From an uncultured Acetatifactor sp. (GTDB taxonomy: Bacteria; Bacillota; Clostridia; Lachnospirales; Lachnospiraceae), in the NCBI GenBank assembly GCA_947631615.1, contig CANRLX010000006.1, positions 1 through 64,000 on the forward strand: 64,000 nucleotides of DNA, read 5' to 3'. This document shows, in pieces, positions 62,314 through 64,000 of this stretch (positions are counted from its first letter, which is position 1; the number at the start of each line of letters is the position of its first letter). The notes below the pieces were generated by a model. That model saw only the letters and a program-made list of their open reading frames with translations, had not been told where the DNA came from and searched no databases. The translations under genes and the position numbers were made by a program.

Positions 62314-63060
62314 ATGAAGATTATCGCTTTGGACAGCTCCGGCCTTGTGGCGAGCGTTGCCGTCTGGGAGGACGGACGCCTGCTGGCGGAGTATACGACG
62401 AATTACAAAAAGACACATTCCCAGACACTTCTCCCCATGCTGGAGGAGCTGAAGAGAATGTTGGAGCTGGATCTTGCCACGGTGGACGCCATCGCCGTTG
62501 CCTCAGGCCCCGGCTCCTTTACCGGCCTGCGCATCGGGTCGGCTACCGCCAAGGGCCTGGGTCTTGCCCTGAAGAAGCCGTTGGTGGAGGTGCCCACCCT
62601 GGAGGGGATGGCGTACAACCTGTGGGGGACGGAGCGTCTGGTGTGCCCCATGATGGACGCAAGACGCGGTCAGGTCTACACCGGCGTCTATGAGTTCGTC
62701 CGCGAGGGGCAGGAGCTGAAGCTTCGTCCGGTGTGCGCCCAGCGCGCGGTGGATGTCAACGATATTTTGCATGAAATTAACGCCCTGGGCCGCCAGGTGA
62801 TCTTTCTGGGGGACGGTGTGGAGGTCTACGGGACGGTGATCCGTGAGAGGATTCAGGTGCCCTGCAGCTTTGCGCCCGCCCAGTGCAGCCATCAGCGGGC
62901 CGCCAGTGTGGCGGCGCTGGGGGCCGTCTACTACGCGGAGGGAAAGACTGTGACCGCAGAGGAGCATTGTCCCAAGTATCTGCGCCAAAGCCAGGCACAG
63001 GAAAGCCGGATTCAAAAGGAAAGCCCTATCCAGAAAAACCTTGCCCAGAAAAGTCAGTAG
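62314..63060 (+). CDS. tsaB: tRNA threonylcarbamoyladenosine biosynthesis protein TsaB
   Basis: The 248-residue protein starts KIIALDSSGLVASVAVWEDG and has HSQTLLPMLEELKRM, AVASGPGSFTGLRIG and PMMDARRGQVYTGVYEF, all typical of TsaB. It is the scaffold partner of TsaD in t6A synthesis. The C-terminal about 25 residues (SRIQKESPIQKNL) are repetitive and look like repeat invasion. tsaD itself is not in the window. Confidence 0.95.
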   Translation: MKIIALDSSGLVASVAVWEDGRLLAEYTTNYKKTHSQTLLPMLEELKRMLELDLATVDAIAVASGPGSFTGLRIGSATAKGLGLALKKPLVEVPTLEGMAYNLWGTERLVCPMMDARRGQVYTGVYEFVREGQELKLRPVCAQRAVDVNDILHEINALGRQVIFLGDGVEVYGTVIRERIQVPCSFAPAQCSHQRAASVAALGAVYYAEGKTVTAEEHCPKYLRQSQAQESRIQKESPIQKNLAQKSQ

Positions 63061-63162
63061 AGGCAGTCCGGACGCAAAGGCTTAGATTCAAAAGGAAAGC
63101 CCTATCCAGGAAATCCCTACCCCCAAAAACCAGTAGCGGCTTAGGAGGATACGGAGGAAACG

Positions 63163-63600
63163 ATGAAATTGACCATTCGCCCCTTGCGGGAAGAGGATAT
63201 CGGCGCCCTGGCCGAGATGGAGGCCAGAGCCTTCAGTATGCCGTGGACAGCGCAGGATTTTGCGGATCTTTTAAAATACGACTACTGCCTGTATCTGGTG
63301 GCGGAGGTGGACGGCGCGGTGGCGGGGTGTCTGGGGATGCGCATACTCTGCGGCGAGGGAAACATCGACAACGTGGTGGTGGCGGACCGGTATCGAGGGC
63401 GGGGCATTGCTCAGAAAATGCTGTGCGAGCTGTTAAAAACCGGCGCGGAGAGAGGTGTGAAGGCATACACTCTGGAGGTGCGCTCAAGCAATGCGGCCGC
63501 GATCCATATCTATGAGAAAGCCGGTTTTGTGTCGGAGGGGGTACGGCCCGGATTTTACGAAAAGCCCACCGAGGACGCGCTGATTATGTGGAAGCGGTGA
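63163..63600 (+). CDS. rimI: Ribosomal-protein alanine N-acetyltransferase
   Basis: The 145-residue GNAT protein has TIRPLREEDIGALAEMEARAF, the acetyl-CoA loop RYRGRGIAQKML (Q/R-x-x-G-x-G/A), LEVRSSNAAAIHIYEKAGF and a RPGFYEKPTEDALIMW end typical of RimI. It acetylates the N-terminus of ribosomal protein S18 and possibly others. GGAGGAAAC precedes the ATG. It completes the tsaE-tsaB-rimI cluster. Confidence 0.93.
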   Translation: MKLTIRPLREEDIGALAEMEARAFSMPWTAQDFADLLKYDYCLYLVAEVDGAVAGCLGMRILCGEGNIDNVVVADRYRGRGIAQKMLCELLKTGAERGVKAYTLEVRSSNAAAIHIYEKAGFVSEGVRPGFYEKPTEDALIMWKR

Positions 63601-63770
63601 AAGGATTCTCTCAGTCTGTCAATCGCCGGGTGGGGCGTCCGTCCGGCTGGATCGCCAACACTTTGAGGCAACAATTACCACGCGCGTTTTTCCGGATCTC
63701 CTTTATAATAGAGGAGTAACGAAATGAGGCCGGGACGTTCGGGCAAAGCAGAGAAAGGTGAGGATCGGAA

Positions 63771-63995
63771 ATGCGCAGCGGAGAAAAGGTGATTTGCAAT
63801 CAATGCAAAAAAGAATTAAAATATGAAAAAGGCGTTTTGAAAGAAGGGTGCCTGTCCGTGGATCAGGTGTTCGGCTATTTCAGCCGAAAGGACGGCATCC
63901 GCCATCGGTTTGACCTGTGCGAGGACTGTTACGATAAGCTGGTACGGGGCTTTGCGGTTCCGGTGGAGGAGACGCCGGAGCACGAATACTTGTAA
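63771..63995 (+). CDS. Small zinc-finger protein (74 aa)
   Basis: The product reads VICNQCKKELKYEKGVLKEG, an aromatic middle (FGYFSRKDGIRHRFDLCEDC) and an acidic tail. Two CxxC pairs form one zinc site. Similar short proteins are common in Lachnospiraceae and lack an assigned role. AAAGGTGAGG precedes the ATG by 10 bp. The 170-bp gap before it holds no gene. Confidence 0.7.
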   Translation: MRSGEKVICNQCKKELKYEKGVLKEGCLSVDQVFGYFSRKDGIRHRFDLCEDCYDKLVRGFAVPVEETPEHEYL

Positions 63996-64000
63996 AGTCG

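Overview
The window looks like a chromosome segment from a Gram-positive gut anaerobe, most probably Lachnospiraceae. The evidence is Shine-Dalgarno-rich gene starts, ptb-buk butyrate genes, LexA boxes of the Firmicutes type, a Tn916-like integrase, a cytoplasmic pectin/uronate locus, and neighbours such as DUF975, YcxB-like and tsaE-tsaB-rimI. The species cannot be named from the sequence. No rRNA, tRNA or CRISPR array was found.

There are two parts. Positions 1 to about 22,150 are AT-rich accessory DNA built from several mobile elements. The left edge has the start of a large serine recombinase and truncated fragments, with a tape-measure fragment dropped among them. Next come a zinc-ribbon gene, a DUF262 protein fused to a LexA/UmuD-type S24 peptidase (1920-3386), a membrane coiled-coil protein, many small phage-like genes, an IS256 scar, a hicAB toxin-antitoxin pair with its own operator, and an 800-bp hairpin-rich spacer. 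Then follow a PD-(D/E)XK-like protein, a promoter covered by LexA boxes, and a phage-type helicase. From about 10,583 to 22,158 lies an apparently discrete integrative element. A near-identical att-like core sits at each end, xis and int are at the right end, and the cargo is dominated by a 1,961-residue tail tape measure protein without the rest of a phage tail module.

From 22,160 on the DNA is GC-rich core genome: LMW phosphatase, HAD phosphatase, a surface YD-repeat/LysM protein, ptb-buk, trkH-trkA, then a pectin/galacturonate block. That block holds an AraC regulator, uxaC, uxaB-uxaA, a small unknown protein, a GH28 polygalacturonase, a sugar isomerase/epimerase, a HerA-like ATPase and a pectinesterase. 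After it come an HD-GYP protein, secA, prfB with its programmed frameshift, and a leftward operon of SprA-like protein, DUF975, a TRAP-type binding lipoprotein and a chemoreceptor. The window ends with a DUF4190-like protein, tex, an FMN riboswitch with ribU, a MacB-type efflux system, a YcxB-like protein, tsaE, tsaB, rimI and a zinc-finger protein.

The pectin genes fit together: GH28 and CE8 enzymes without signal peptides would act on imported oligogalacturonides, and UxaC, UxaB and UxaA carry galacturonate to 2-keto-3-deoxygluconate. A striking genome habit is that many core intergenic spacers hold short degenerate tandem repeats (about 13-18 bp, or 66 bp), each locus with its own unit. 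Similar repeats have entered the N-termini of tsaE and the efflux adaptor.
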